A stretch of 64,000 bases of DNA from Castellaniella sp. S9 (GTDB taxonomy: Bacteria; Pseudomonadota; Gammaproteobacteria; Burkholderiales; Burkholderiaceae_B). The notes under the pieces were generated by a model. That model saw nothing but the letters and a program-made list of their open reading frames with translations. It made no database searches and was not told the DNA's origin. Shown in pieces: positions 14,168-23,547 of this stretch. Each line of letters begins with the position of its first letter. Positions within the stretch are counted from its first letter, which is position 1. The stretch lies in NCBI RefSeq assembly GCF_027257175.1, contig NZ_JAPFGD010000003.1:124001-188000 (forward strand), in the 5' to 3' direction. A program made the translations under genes and the position numbers.

Positions 14168-14255
14168 GGCCGCGCCGCATCCTCGTCTGCACGGCTGCAG
14201 GGGACAGCCAGTCAGTCGTCCCCCACCACTCCAAATGGATTATCCTACTAGATGA

Positions 14256-14274
14256 CCGCCAGGATTCCTGGCGG
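14256..14274 (+). promoter_or_regulatory. 8-bp hairpin in the thiG leader
   Basis: CCGCCAGG-ATT-CCTGGCGG is a perfect 8-bp stem with a 3-nt loop, 38 nt ahead of the thiG ATG. The 145-bp btuF-thiG gap also holds GGGGAC/GTCCCC around 14200. No U-tract follows either hairpin and no TPP-riboswitch motifs were seen. It could be an attenuator-like or stabilising structure. Confidence 0.35.
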
Positions 14275-14312
14275 CGCCCAGCGCGCATACGCACAGCGAA
14301 CCCAACGACACC

Positions 14313-15119
14313 ATGACCCCAGCATCATCAGATCCCCTCACCATCGCCGACCACACCTTCCAGTCCCGCCTGCTGGTCGGCACCGGCAAATACCGCGATT
14401 TCGAGCAGACCCGCCAGGCCATCGAGGAAAGCGGCACCCAGATCGTCACCGTCGCCATCCGCCGCACCAACATCGGCCAGAATCCGGGCGAACCCAACCT
14501 GCTGGATTTCCTGCCCCCGGACCGCTATACGATCCTGCCGAACACCGCCGGCTGCTACACCGCCGAGGACGCCGTGCGCACCCTGCGCCTGGCGCGCGAA
14601 CTTCTGGATGGCCACGCGCTCGTGAAGCTCGAGGTCCTGGGCGATTCGGGCAACCTGTTTCCCAACATGCCCGAAACCCTGGCCGCCGCCCGCACGCTGG
14701 TCGCCGACGGCTTCCAGGTGATGGTGTATTGCAGCGACGATCCGATCCAGTGCCGCATGCTGGAGGACATCGGCGTGGTGGCAGTCATGCCGCTGGCGTC
14801 GCTGATCGGTTCTGGCATGGGCATCATCAATCCGTGGAACCTGCGCCTGATCATCGACCAGGCCAAGGTCCCCGTCCTCGTGGACGCCGGCGTGGGCACG
14901 GCCTCGGACGCCGCCATCGCCATGGAGCTGGGCTGCGACGCCATCCTGATGAACACGGCGATCGCCGGCGCCCGCGACCCGATCCGCATGGCGCGCGCCA
15001 TGCGCCTGGCCGTCGAGGCCGGACGCGAGGCCTATCTGGCGGGTCGCATCCCGCGCAAGTACTACGATGCCGACCCCAGCTCGCCCACCGAGGGCCTGCT
15101 GCCCTCGACACGATCCTGA
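14313..15119 (+). CDS. thiG: Thiazole synthase ThiG
   Basis: ThiG forms the thiazole phosphate ring of thiamine from deoxyxylulose-5-phosphate, dehydroglycine and ThiS-thiocarboxylate. The 268-residue TIM barrel shows [34 protein letters not shown], the Schiff-base lysine in LVKLEVLGD, and [19 protein letters not shown] near the phosphate site (in part: [11 protein letters not shown]). No strong Shine-Dalgarno precedes the ATG. thiD follows after 9 nt. No thiS-like ORF lies directly upstream, unlike the common thiS-thiG order. Confidence 0.95.
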   Translation: MTPASSDPLTIADHTFQSRLLVGTGKYRDFEQTRQAIEESGTQIVTVAIRRTNIGQNPGEPNLLDFLPPDRYTILPNTAGCYTAEDAVRTLRLARELLDGHALVKLEVLGDSGNLFPNMPETLAAARTLVADGFQVMVYCSDDPIQCRMLEDIGVVAVMPLASLIGSGMGIINPWNLRLIIDQAKVPVLVDAGVGTASDAAIAMELGCDAILMNTAIAGARDPIRMARAMRLAVEAGREAYLAGRIPRKYYDADPSSPTEGLLPSTRS

Positions 15120-15128
15120 ACCGTCCCC

Positions 15129-15959
15129 ATGATCCCCAACACTTTGTCCATCGCCGGCGTCGACCCTTCAGGCGGCGCCGGCGTGCTGGCCGACGTCAAG
15201 GCCATGAGCGCCCTGGGCGCCTATGGCATGGCCGTCATCGCCGCGCTGACTGCCCAGAACACGCAGGCGGTGACGGGCATCTCGCCGGTGCCGGCGGAAT
15301 TCGTCGCCGCCCAGATCGACACGCTGTTTGCGGACGTGCGCGTCGACGCGGTCAAGATCGGCATGCTGGGCCAGGAAAGCGTCACCCTGGCCGTCGCCGA
15401 TCGCCTGGCGCATTGGCGGCCGGCGCACATCGTGCTGGATCCGGTCATGGTGGCCAAGAGCGGCGATCATCTGCTCGAAAAACGCGCCGTCGCGGCCCTG
15501 CGCGAGGCCCTGCTGCCGCTGGCCACCATCCTGACGCCCAACCTGCCCGAGGCGGGCGTACTGCTGGACCAGTCACCGGCCGACAACCTCAAGGACATGC
15601 GGCGCATGGCCGAACGCCTGCGGCGCCTGCTGAGCGACGACGATGAGCGCTGGGTCTTTCTCAAGGGCGGACACCTGCCCGGCCCGGACACCATCGACGT
15701 CCTGCACAACGGCGATCGCCTGATCGAAATGCCGGGCCGGCGCATCCAGACGCGCAATACCCACGGCACCGGCTGCACGCTGTCGGCGGCGCTGGCCGCG
15801 CTGCTGCCGCGCACGGCCGACGTGCCCGAGGCGGCACGCCAGGCCAAGGACTACCTGGTGCGGGCCATCGCCCATGCCGATACCCTGACCGTGGGCTCGG
15901 GCCACGGTCCGGTGCAACATTTCCATGCCTGGTGGCCCGCGGGCGCGATTGGGGCTTGA
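15129..15959 (+). CDS. thiD: Hydroxymethylpyrimidine/phosphomethylpyrimidine kinase
   Basis: ThiD phosphorylates HMP and HMP-P for thiamine assembly. The 276-residue ribokinase-fold protein has SIAGVDPSGGAGVLADVK at the N-terminus, VLDPVMVAKSGD, LTPNLPEAG, and the C-terminal anion-hole/catalytic motif NTHGTGCTLSAALAA. It is co-directional with thiG (9-nt gap), so the two probably share one transcript that makes both halves of thiamine. Confidence 0.95.
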   Translation: MIPNTLSIAGVDPSGGAGVLADVKAMSALGAYGMAVIAALTAQNTQAVTGISPVPAEFVAAQIDTLFADVRVDAVKIGMLGQESVTLAVADRLAHWRPAHIVLDPVMVAKSGDHLLEKRAVAALREALLPLATILTPNLPEAGVLLDQSPADNLKDMRRMAERLRRLLSDDDERWVFLKGGHLPGPDTIDVLHNGDRLIEMPGRRIQTRNTHGTGCTLSAALAALLPRTADVPEAARQAKDYLVRAIAHADTLTVGSGHGPVQHFHAWWPAGAIGA

Positions 15960-15982
15960 TCCCTACAGGGCCGCGCCTGGCC

Positions 15983-15988
15983 TATAAT
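15983..15988 (+). promoter_or_regulatory. Consensus -10 box (TATAAT) for the PIMT-like gene
   Basis: An exact TATAAT lies 45 bp before the ATG at 16034. A TTGATC at 15956-15961 is 21 bp away, too far for a standard -35. A GAAAACC/GGTTTTTC hairpin follows at about 15998-16015 in the leader. Confidence 0.45.
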
Positions 15989-16033
15989 CGACCTATCGAA
16001 AACCCTTGGTTTTTCAAACCTTTCGTACCCGAT

Positions 16034-16714
16034 ATGAACATCAACGAGCTTCCGGAAACAGAACGCGCCCGCTTCAACATGGTCGAACAGCAGGTTCGCC
16101 CATGGAACGTCCATGACGAAAGCGTGTTGCAAGCCCTGTTCGACCTGCCGCGCGAACGCTTCGTGCCGCCGCACCTGCAGGCGCTGGCCTTCTCCGATCT
16201 CGAACTGCCGCTGGTGATCGACGGGGTCGATACCCGGGAAACCATGCTCACGCCCAAGGTCGAGGCCAAGCTCGCGCAGGAATTGCTGCTGCAGCCCGGC
16301 GATTGCGTACTCGAGATCGGCACCGGATCCGGCTACCAGGCCGCCTTGCTGGCGCGCCTCGCCCAGCAGGTCACCAGCATCGAACTCGAAAGCCGCCTCT
16401 CGGCCTTTGCCCAGACCAACCTGCAGCGCAACCAGGTCCACAACGTCAAGCTCGAGACCGGCGACGCCCACGCCGGCTGGGGCACCGCCGAATACGATGC
16501 GATCCTGATCACCGGTTCGGTGCCCAGCGTCCCCGACGCCCTGAAATACCAGTTGGCGATCGGCGGCCGAATGGTGGCCGTGGTGGGCCGCGCGCCGGTC
16601 ATGACAGCCTGCCGTATCACGCGCACCAGCGCCGCGGGCTTCGAGACCGTCGGCCTGTTCGACACCCTGATCAAACCCTTGCGCGGCACGGCCAAGTCCC
16701 GCTTCAAGTTCTAG
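16034..16714 (+). CDS. PIMT-like (protein-L-isoaspartate methyltransferase family) protein
   Basis: A 226-residue class I SAM-dependent methyltransferase of the PCMT family. MVEQQVRPW and RERFVPPHL are family N-terminal signatures. EIGTGSGYQAALLARL is the SAM-binding motif I, and IELESRLSAFA follows. The canonical repair enzyme Pcm usually has a more conserved xPxxVAxM segment; this shorter branch is often annotated only as family member, so catalytic repair of isoaspartate is not certain. The start at 16034 is chosen over 15932, which would overlap thiD. Confidence 0.85.
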   Translation: MNINELPETERARFNMVEQQVRPWNVHDESVLQALFDLPRERFVPPHLQALAFSDLELPLVIDGVDTRETMLTPKVEAKLAQELLLQPGDCVLEIGTGSGYQAALLARLAQQVTSIELESRLSAFAQTNLQRNQVHNVKLETGDAHAGWGTAEYDAILITGSVPSVPDALKYQLAIGGRMVAVVGRAPVMTACRITRTSAAGFETVGLFDTLIKPLRGTAKSRFKF

Positions 16715-16725
16715 GGCCGCGCGCC

Positions 16726-17214
16726 CTAGCCGCGGATCTTCCTCAGCAAGGCCGTCGTGGATCTCTGGTGCTCGAACGGAATCGCCACGGCGCGGCCGCC
16801 CCAGCCGCGCACCAGCGCGGTCTCGGGCAGGATATCCATGTCGTAGTCGCCTCCCTTGACGATCACGTCCGGACGCAAGGCCTCGATGAGCGCCACGGGG
16901 GTGTCCTCGTCAAACATCGTCACCGCATCCACACAGGCCAGCGCCGCCAGCAGCGCCATGCGATCCTCGAGGGCATTCAGCGGCCGGTCATCCCCCTTGC
17001 CCAGGCGGCGCACCGAGTCGTCCGTGTTGACGGCGACGATCAGGCTTGCGCCCAGCTCGGCGGCGCGATCCAGGTAGGTGACGTGCCCGCGATGCAGGAT
17101 GTCGAACACCCCGTTGGTGAACACCAGCGGACGCGGCAGGTGCCCCTCGCGCACGGCGCGCTCGCAAGCCTCGCGTCCGAGGATCCTGGTTTCGAAGCGG
17201 GCGGGACGATCCAT
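16726..17214 (-). CDS. rfaE2: D-glycero-beta-D-manno-heptose 1-phosphate adenylyltransferase
   Basis: HldC/RfaE2 adenylylates heptose-1-phosphate on the way to ADP-heptose for the LPS inner core. The 162-residue nucleotidyltransferase shows VFTNGVFDILHRGHVTYLDR (HxGH motif), NTDDSVRRLGKGDDRP and FEHQRSTTALLRKI. It corresponds to the C-terminal half of E. coli HldE, so the kinase is a separate gene elsewhere. It follows ubiB with a 3-nt gap. Confidence 0.93.
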   Translation of the reverse strand: MDRPARFETRILGREACERAVREGHLPRPLVFTNGVFDILHRGHVTYLDRAAELGASLIVAVNTDDSVRRLGKGDDRPLNALEDRMALLAALACVDAVTMFDEDTPVALIEALRPDVIVKGGDYDMDILPETALVRGWGGRAVAIPFEHQRSTTALLRKIRG

Positions 17215-17217
17215 GAC

Positions 17218-18774
17218 CTAGCCTCTCGTCAGCGCCCAGACGGCCACGCCCAGCGCCACCGCCAATATGCCGCACAGGACGGTCAGCAGGCGGTTGGTGT
17301 GGTTCTGGACCCTGCACAGGCGCTCGAGGTCGGCCCGCATCGCCGCGCTGTGATCAGGCAGGCTCAGCCGTGTGTAGACCAGCCGTGGGATCTGCGGCAG
17401 CATCTGCGCCCATTGGCCGGCCTCCTGGTCCAGGCGCTGACGCAAGCCCTGGAGGCCGATGCGCTGGTGCATCCATTTTTCCAGGAAGGGCTTGGCCGTT
17501 TGCCAGAGATCCAGCGAGGGGTCGAGCTCGCGTCCCATGCCCTCGACGTTGAGCAGGGTTTTTTGCAGGAGGACGAGCTGGGGCTGAATTTCGACATTGA
17601 AGCGGCGCGAGGTCTGGAACAGACGCAAGAGCACCTGCCCCAGCGAAATCTCGGACAAGGGGCGATCGAAATAGGGTTCGCACACCGCCCGCACCGCGCC
17701 CTCGAGTTCCTCCTCGCGGGTCTGCGCCGGCACCCAGCCGGACTCGATGTGCAGTTGTGCCACACGCCGATAGTCGCGCCTGAAGAAGGCCAGGAAATTC
17801 TGGGCCAGGTAGTTCTTGTCGAATTCCGACAGCGAGCCGACGATGCCGAAATCCATGGCAATGTAGCGCCCCAGGGTCTCGGGGTTGTCGGAGACATAGA
17901 TATTGCCCGGGTGCATGTCGGCGTGGAAAAACCCGTCGGTGAACACCTGCATGAAAAAGATCTCGACCCCCCGGCGCGCCAGCAGCGGAATGTCCACGCC
18001 CGCGGCGCGCAGGCGGTCGACCTGGCTGACGGGAATGCCCCGCATGCGCTCCATCGTGAAGACCTGGGTGGCGCAAAGTTCCCAGACCACCTCGGGCACC
18101 TGCAGCAGGTGTTCGCGCCCGGTGCCGAGGCCGAAATTGCGGCGCAACTGGCTGCAGTTGGCCGCCTCGCGCACCAGGTCGAGCTCGTCGTGCAGGTACT
18201 TGTCGAATTCCGCCACCACCTCGCGCGGCTTGAGCCGGCGCCCGTCCGGCCCCAGCCGCTCGACCAGGCCGGCGGCTGCGCGCAGCAGCATGAGATCCTT
18301 TTCGATGGCCTCGCGCATCTCGGGGCGCAGGACCTTGACGGCAACCTCGCGGCCATCGTGCAGCACGGCGAAATGGACCTGGGCGATCGAGGCCGAGGCC
18401 ACGGGCGTGCGCTCGAAATGCGCAAACAAGCGGTGCGGCGAATCGCCCAGGGCCTCCTCGATGATCGCCTCGGCGATCTCCGACGGAAACGGCGGGACGC
18501 GGTCCTGCAGCCGGGCCAGCTCGTCGGCGAGGTCCTGCGGCACCAGGTCGCGGCGCGTCGACAGGACCTGGCCGAATTTCACGAAGATCGGCCCCAGGGA
18601 TTCGAGGGCCAGGCGCAGGCGCTCGCCCCTTGGGCGGCGCGGTCGATGACCCAGGCAGACGACCTTCAACAAGCCGTGCGCCCAGGGGTGCTGGATGCTG
18701 GAGAGCACCAGTTCGTCCAGACGATAGCGCAGCGAAATCAGGATGATGTGGGCCAGGCGCAGGAACGTCAGCAT
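17218..18774 (-). CDS. ubiB: Ubiquinone biosynthesis protein kinase-like UbiB
   Basis: UbiB is an atypical protein-kinase-like ATPase needed for coenzyme Q synthesis. The 518-residue protein has the KxGQ motif ([16 protein letters not shown]), the ATP-site lysine in [24 protein letters not shown] (catalytic loop) and [10 protein letters not shown] (DFG). A C-terminal hydrophobic anchor ([20 protein letters not shown]) is also present. The gene overlaps ubiJ by 7 bp, indicating translational coupling. Confidence 0.95.
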   Translation of the reverse strand: MLTFLRLAHIILISLRYRLDELVLSSIQHPWAHGLLKVVCLGHRPRRPRGERLRLALESLGPIFVKFGQVLSTRRDLVPQDLADELARLQDRVPPFPSEIAEAIIEEALGDSPHRLFAHFERTPVASASIAQVHFAVLHDGREVAVKVLRPEMREAIEKDLMLLRAAAGLVERLGPDGRRLKPREVVAEFDKYLHDELDLVREAANCSQLRRNFGLGTGREHLLQVPEVVWELCATQVFTMERMRGIPVSQVDRLRAAGVDIPLLARRGVEIFFMQVFTDGFFHADMHPGNIYVSDNPETLGRYIAMDFGIVGSLSEFDKNYLAQNFLAFFRRDYRRVAQLHIESGWVPAQTREEELEGAVRAVCEPYFDRPLSEISLGQVLLRLFQTSRRFNVEIQPQLVLLQKTLLNVEGMGRELDPSLDLWQTAKPFLEKWMHQRIGLQGLRQRLDQEAGQWAQMLPQIPRLVYTRLSLPDHSAAMRADLERLCRVQNHTNRLLTVLCGILAVALGVAVWALTRG

Positions 18775-19403
18775 GATCGGTCCGCCCCGGCAGCCTGCGC
18801 CGCGACCCGCCGGTCCAGGGCGTCGAGGCGGCCGCGCAACGCCTCGATGCCGTCCCGCCAGACATCGAACTCGGGGCGCCGGACGGCCAGGCCGCTTTCC
18901 TCGCCCAGGTATTCGGCCACATTGTCGCGCGCGCGCTCCGCAACCTGGCGTGCGCCGACGCCCAGGGCGCGCAGACTGCCGGTCAGCCGCAGCGCCGCCA
19001 CGTCGCCCACCACGCGCGCGAGGTCATCCTCGACGTCCCAGCGCAGGCTGGCGGCAAGATCGGACACCGCCTGGGCCAGGCCCGCATCGCCTTCGATGCG
19101 CGCCGAGGAGGACACTTCCGCCATGCCGCCGCGGCGCCAGAGCTCGGGCAGCTCGCGCCAGCGCCCTTCGGGCAGGGACACCACGACATCGGGCACGATG
19201 GCGGCGTCCGAGACCTGCAGCAGCCCCTCGGAGGAAATGGCGGCCTGCAGGCGCCAGGGGCCGCCCGCCGACAGGCGCAGAACCTTGCCGGCATGCGCCG
19301 CCAGGCGGCGACGCGCCCAATCCTCGCGCTGCAACAGCACGTTGAGGACGCGTAGGGCGAGGCCTGCGGGATGCGGCAGGGGAATGGGAGGCGACATGAT
19401 CAT
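18768..19403 (-). CDS. ubiJ: Ubiquinone accessory factor UbiJ (SCP2 domain)
   Basis: UbiJ is the lipid-binding scaffold of the soluble Ubi complex. The 211-residue protein has an N-terminal SCP2-like fold ([20 protein letters not shown], then [22 protein letters not shown]) and a C-terminal region predicted as helical or coiled coil ([18 protein letters not shown]). Two possible starts, 19403 and 19397, lie within three codons. It sits between the Tim44-like gene and ubiB, as usual in Burkholderiales. Confidence 0.88.
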   Translation of the reverse strand: MIMSPPIPLPHPAGLALRVLNVLLQREDWARRRLAAHAGKVLRLSAGGPWRLQAAISSEGLLQVSDAAIVPDVVVSLPEGRWRELPELWRRGGMAEVSSSARIEGDAGLAQAVSDLAASLRWDVEDDLARVVGDVAALRLTGSLRALGVGARQVAERARDNVAEYLGEESGLAVRRPEFDVWRDGIEALRGRLDALDRRVAAQAAGADRSC

Positions 19404-19420
19404 ACGCGGTGCACGGATAC

Positions 19421-19446
19421 GAAAAAAGAAGGGCCCGCAGGCCCTT
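19421..19446 (-). terminator. Rho-independent terminator after the Tim44-like gene
   Basis: On the minus strand AAGGGCC-TGCG-GGCCCTT (7-bp stem, 4-nt loop) is followed by CTTTTTT. It lies 38 bp past the Tim44-like stop and separates that gene from ubiJ-ubiB-hldC, which then need their own promoter or read-through. Confidence 0.85.
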
Positions 19447-19484
19447 CAGTTTACCGGTTTTGCGCAGCGCGCATGAAAGCGGGA

Positions 19485-20453
19485 TCAGTGGGTGTCGATC
19501 TGCTGGATACCGGCCAGCAGCCAGCCCTGTCCATCGGCCTTGTACAGGTTCCAGACCTCTTCGAAACGGAAGGCCTCGGCACCGGCGGATTCACGCAGCA
19601 TGCCGGAATAGCGCACGCTGGCCAGGTGGCCGCCGGCGACTGTTTCGATGCCCAGCAGTTCGGCGTTGAGCAGGACCACCTCGGTCTGGTTGCCCTCGTC
19701 GTGTTGCGGCAACTGGGGCGTGATCTCGACCAGCAGGTCGTCGGTCAGGTATTCACGCAGGTTGTCGCGATTGCCGGCATCCCAGAGCGCCTGGATCTGG
19801 ACGAAGCGCTGCTTGGCCTGGGAGAGAAAGGTCGGCACATCGAAATCACCCGGGATGAACCAGTTGGGATCAGCGGCCGGCGACGAGACGGACTCGATCT
19901 CGGGTGCCGCGGCGGGCGCCGACCCGGCAGCGGCGGGCGCACCGCCAGCGGCCGGCCCCCTGGGCCACGACGCATCCGGCGACGGGCCCTGGCGATAGCT
20001 GTGCCCCGCGGGCGCCATCGTGCGCTGGCCGCCGCGCATGCGGCGCACCAGCCAGATCACGGCAAACGCCACGAGCCCGATGAGTATCATGCTGGACAGG
20101 AACTCGAGGAAAGCGCCCGACAGGCCCAGACTGGAGAGCAGGGCCGCGATGCCCAGGCCCGCGGCGATGCCGGCGATCGGACCCAGCCAGCGCGACATGC
20201 CCGAGCGGGCGGCGGTGCCGGCCGCAGCGGTGCCGGCGGCGGCGGTCGAGCCGGTCGCCGCGGATCGCTGCGTGGTCTGCGCGGCCGGTGGCGTCACCGC
20301 CTGGCGCTGCTGCGTCACATTGGTGGATTGCTTGCCGAAGCTGCGGCCCATGCCCATGCGGCGGGCCTCGGCGTCGCTGGAGACGGCAAACATCGCAACG
20401 GCCGAGAACATGAGCATGGCCCCGGCCATCCAGCGGGATAGTCGCAAATTCAT
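19485..20453 (-). CDS. Tim44-like domain membrane protein
   Basis: A 322-residue protein with an N-terminal signal or anchor (MAGAMLMFSAVAMFAVSSDA), an Ala/Thr/Gly-rich stretch (about 60-85), two transmembrane segments (about 90-140: GIAAGLGIAALLSSLGL and MILIGLVAFAVIWLVRRM), an Ala/Pro linker and a C-terminal Tim44/Bcl-2-like alpha-beta domain (about 200-320). Bacterial Tim44-like proteins are mostly uncharacterised. Its place between ubiE and ubiJ is conserved in related genomes as I know them, hinting at a link to quinone or envelope biology; that is inference. Confidence 0.83.
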   Translation of the reverse strand: MNLRLSRWMAGAMLMFSAVAMFAVSSDAEARRMGMGRSFGKQSTNVTQQRQAVTPPAAQTTQRSAATGSTAAAGTAAAGTAARSGMSRWLGPIAGIAAGLGIAALLSSLGLSGAFLEFLSSMILIGLVAFAVIWLVRRMRGGQRTMAPAGHSYRQGPSPDASWPRGPAAGGAPAAAGSAPAAAPEIESVSSPAADPNWFIPGDFDVPTFLSQAKQRFVQIQALWDAGNRDNLREYLTDDLLVEITPQLPQHDEGNQTEVVLLNAELLGIETVAGGHLASVRYSGMLRESAGAEAFRFEEVWNLYKADGQGWLLAGIQQIDTH

Positions 20454-20543
20454 GAGGAGAAACTCCGATGGTGCCAGGCCGCGGCATCCGGGGCGGATGA
20501 TACGAAACTGACGTTCAGCTAAATGTCAGCTCCACATTAACAC

Positions 20544-20574
20544 AAAAATCCGCCCGGATGGCAGGGCCGGACGG
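20544..20574 (-). terminator. Rho-independent terminator after ubiE
   Basis: Minus-strand stem CCGTCCGG/CCGGGCGG (one G-U pair, 9-nt loop) followed by ATTTTTG, 22 bp beyond the ubiE stop. It separates ubiE from the Tim44-like gene, whose own promoter must lie in about 20454-20543. Confidence 0.75.
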
Positions 20575-20596
20575 CGAAACCGCGTCAGGTCCGGAT

Positions 20597-21367
20597 TCAG
20601 TCGAGCCGCACACCCTCGTGCAGGGCCACCACCCCCGCGGCCATGTTGAAATACTGGACGCGGTCCAGGCCCACGTCGCGCATCATCGCCGCCAGCGCCT
20701 GCTGGTCGGGATGCATGCGGATGGATTCGGCCAGATAGCGGTAGCTGTCCTCGTCGCCGGCGACGAGCTTGCCCATGCGCGGCAGCACATTGAAGGAATA
20801 CCAGTCGTAGGCCGGTGCGAGCGGCGGCGCCACGCGCGAAAATTCGAGCACCAGGAGCTTGCCGCCGGGCCGCAGCACGCGGCGCATCTCGGCCAGCGCC
20901 TGGTCCTTGCGGGTCATGTTGCGCAGCCCGAACGCCACCGTCACGCGATCGAAATAGTTGTCCGGAAAAGGCAGGTGCTCGGCGTCGCACACGGTCGCCG
21001 GCGTCACGATGCCGTCATCGAGCAGGCGGTCGCGGCCCACCCGCAGCATCGAATCGTTGATGTCGGTGAGCCAGACCTCGCCCGTCGGCCCCGCCCGCCG
21101 CGCAAACGCCCGGGCCAGATCGCCCGTGCCACCGGCGATGTCCAGCACGCGCATGCCGGGGCGCACCTGGGCGCGGCCGATCGTGAACGCCTTCCAGAGC
21201 CGATGCAGGCCGGCGGACATCAAGTCGTTCATCACGTCGTAGCGCGACGCCACGGAATGGAAGACCTCGGCCACGCGCCGCGCCTTGTCCGATTCAGGCA
21301 CGGTCTGGAATCCGAAATGGGTCTGCGGCCCCGGCCCGGCCTGGGTGTCTTGGTGGTCGTTTCGCAT
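20597..21367 (-). CDS. ubiE: Ubiquinone/menaquinone C-methyltransferase UbiE
   Basis: UbiE C-methylates demethoxy-quinol/demethylmenaquinol using SAM. The 256-residue protein has [40 protein letters not shown] (family signature), [15 protein letters not shown] (motif I), [20 protein letters not shown] and [18 protein letters not shown]. The ATG at 21367 is preferred to 21427 because conserved sequence starts after it and the length fits. Its 5' region is shared with phoB. Confidence 0.95.
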   Translation of the reverse strand: MRNDHQDTQAGPGPQTHFGFQTVPESDKARRVAEVFHSVASRYDVMNDLMSAGLHRLWKAFTIGRAQVRPGMRVLDIAGGTGDLARAFARRAGPTGEVWLTDINDSMLRVGRDRLLDDGIVTPATVCDAEHLPFPDNYFDRVTVAFGLRNMTRKDQALAEMRRVLRPGGKLLVLEFSRVAPPLAPAYDWYSFNVLPRMGKLVAGDEDSYRYLAESIRMHPDQQALAAMMRDVGLDRVQYFNMAAGVVALHEGVRLD

Positions 21368-21436
21368 GATGCGGCTATCGTACCGCATTCCCGGCCCGCT
21401 CCCCGCCCCGGAAAACAGCATTTGCATTTTGGCGCA

Positions 21437-21476
21437 TCGTCATACCCATGAAATAATTCCGCCATAGCATTACAGT
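21437..21476 (+). promoter_or_regulatory. Possible Pho box(es) ahead of phoBR
   Basis: TCGTCATACCCATGAAAT (21437-21454) and CCGCCATAGCATTACAGT (21459-21476) each resemble the 18-bp PhoB repeat (CTGTCAT-N4-CTGTCAT), with the first half of each matching 5 of 7. The second halves are weaker. The four 7-mers start at 37, 48, 59 and 70, an exact 11-bp helical spacing. This suggests phoB autoregulation but is not proof. Confidence 0.4.
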
Positions 21477-21523
21477 GCCGTCATATTCAAAGCAGCCGGG
21501 ACCGGTCCCAGCGCATCCACACC

Positions 21524-22215
<692 letters not shown>

Positions 22216-22219
<4 letters not shown>

Positions 22220-23535
22220 TCAGGACCCTCGTGCCCGTCGGGGTCTGGGCCCTGCTCGGAGGGCTGGTCGGCGCCTGGCTGGGTGCCGCCACCGGCTGGG
22301 GCGTATTCGCCGTGGGCCTGCTGACGATGGTGCTGGCCAGCGGCTGGCAGTTGTCGCGCATCGCGCGCTGGATTCACAACATCGACGACCCCCCGCCCCC
22401 CTCGGTCGGCCCGTGGGATGGGATCCTCGCCCCCATCTACCGCAAACTCAAGCAGAACCGCCTCGAACTGCAGGAACGCACCCGCAGCTTCCAGCGCGTC
22501 CTGCTGGCCGCCGAGGCCCTGCCCGACGGGGCCCTGACCCTGGACGCGGACCAGGCCTTGCTCTGGTGCAACCAGACCGCCGCGACGCACCTGGGGCTGG
22601 ATCTGGAGCGCGACAAGCACCACAGCATCCTGAACATCGTGCGCTCACCAGAATTCGCCGCCTACGCCCGCCAGGCGCAATGGGACAAGCCACTGGTGCT
22701 GCACCTCAAGCGCGAATCGCGCGAACGGACCCTGCTGCTGCATCTGGCGCCCTATGGCGTGGGCCAGTTCCTGATGGTCACCCGCGACATCACGCAGATC
22801 GAACGGCTCGAGAACATGCGCAAGGATTTCGTCGCCAACGTCTCGCACGAGATGCGCACCCCCCTCACCGTCCTGTCGGGCTTCCTGGAAACACTGCACG
22901 ACATGCCCGAGGGCGCGCTGGACCCCGATCAGCGCCGCCACTACCTGGGACTCATGATCGAGCAGTCACGCAACATGCAGGCCCTGGTGGCCGACCTGCT
23001 GACCCTGTCGGCCCTGGAGTCCTCGCCCAACCGCCACGGCGAACCCATCCTGCTGCCCGCCCTCATCCAGACCGCGCTTGCCCAGGGCCAGGCCTTGTCC
23101 GGCGGCCGCCATGTATTCGAAACCCAGATCGACGAGAATCTGCGCATCCTCGGCGCGGACACCGAACTGGCCTCGGCCGTGACCAATTTGATGACCAACG
23201 CCGTCAACTACACGCCGGACGAAGGCACCATCACCGTCACCTGGGCGCGCACCGAGGACGGCGGCGCGCGCTACGCCGTGCGCGACACCGGCATCGGCAT
23301 CGCCGAGCAGGACATCGTCCGCCTGACGGAACGGTTCTTCCGGGTGGACCGGGGCCGCTCGCGCGCCACGGGCGGCACCGGCCTGGGCCTGGCGATCACT
23401 AAGCACGTCGCCATACGCCACGACGCCACGCTGCGCATCGACAGCGTCCTGGGCAAGGGCAGCACGTTTTCCATCGAGTTCCCGCCCCACCGCGTCTGCA
23501 CTGCGGAAGCGGCGGCGCAGGACCACGCCGCCTGA
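22216..23535 (+). CDS. phoR: Phosphate sensor histidine kinase PhoR
   Basis: A 439-residue inner-membrane kinase. N-terminal hydrophobic hairpin (residues about 3-50), a charged PhoR-type linker, a PAS domain (about 95-195), HisKA with VSHEMRTPLTVLSGF (phospho-His), and HATPase_c with N box MTNAVNYTP, G1 DTGIGIAEQ and G2 GTGLGLAITKH. It controls PhoB in response to external phosphate, normally through PstSCAB/PhoU, which are not in this window. The longer ORF start at 22072 lies inside phoB and is rejected. Confidence 0.94.
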
Positions 23536-23547
23536 AGCCCCCCGGGC

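Noticed and set aside
14200-14225. GGGGAC/GTCCCC stem after btuF as a terminator
   Set aside because: No T-tract follows on either strand and the loop is about 13 nt; kept only as a leader structure note.
16303-19476. A 1,057-codon plus-strand ORF across the methyltransferase, rfaE2, ubiB and ubiJ genes
   Set aside because: It crosses four well-supported genes, mostly on the opposite strand, and its translation changes character with each; a GC-driven shadow frame.
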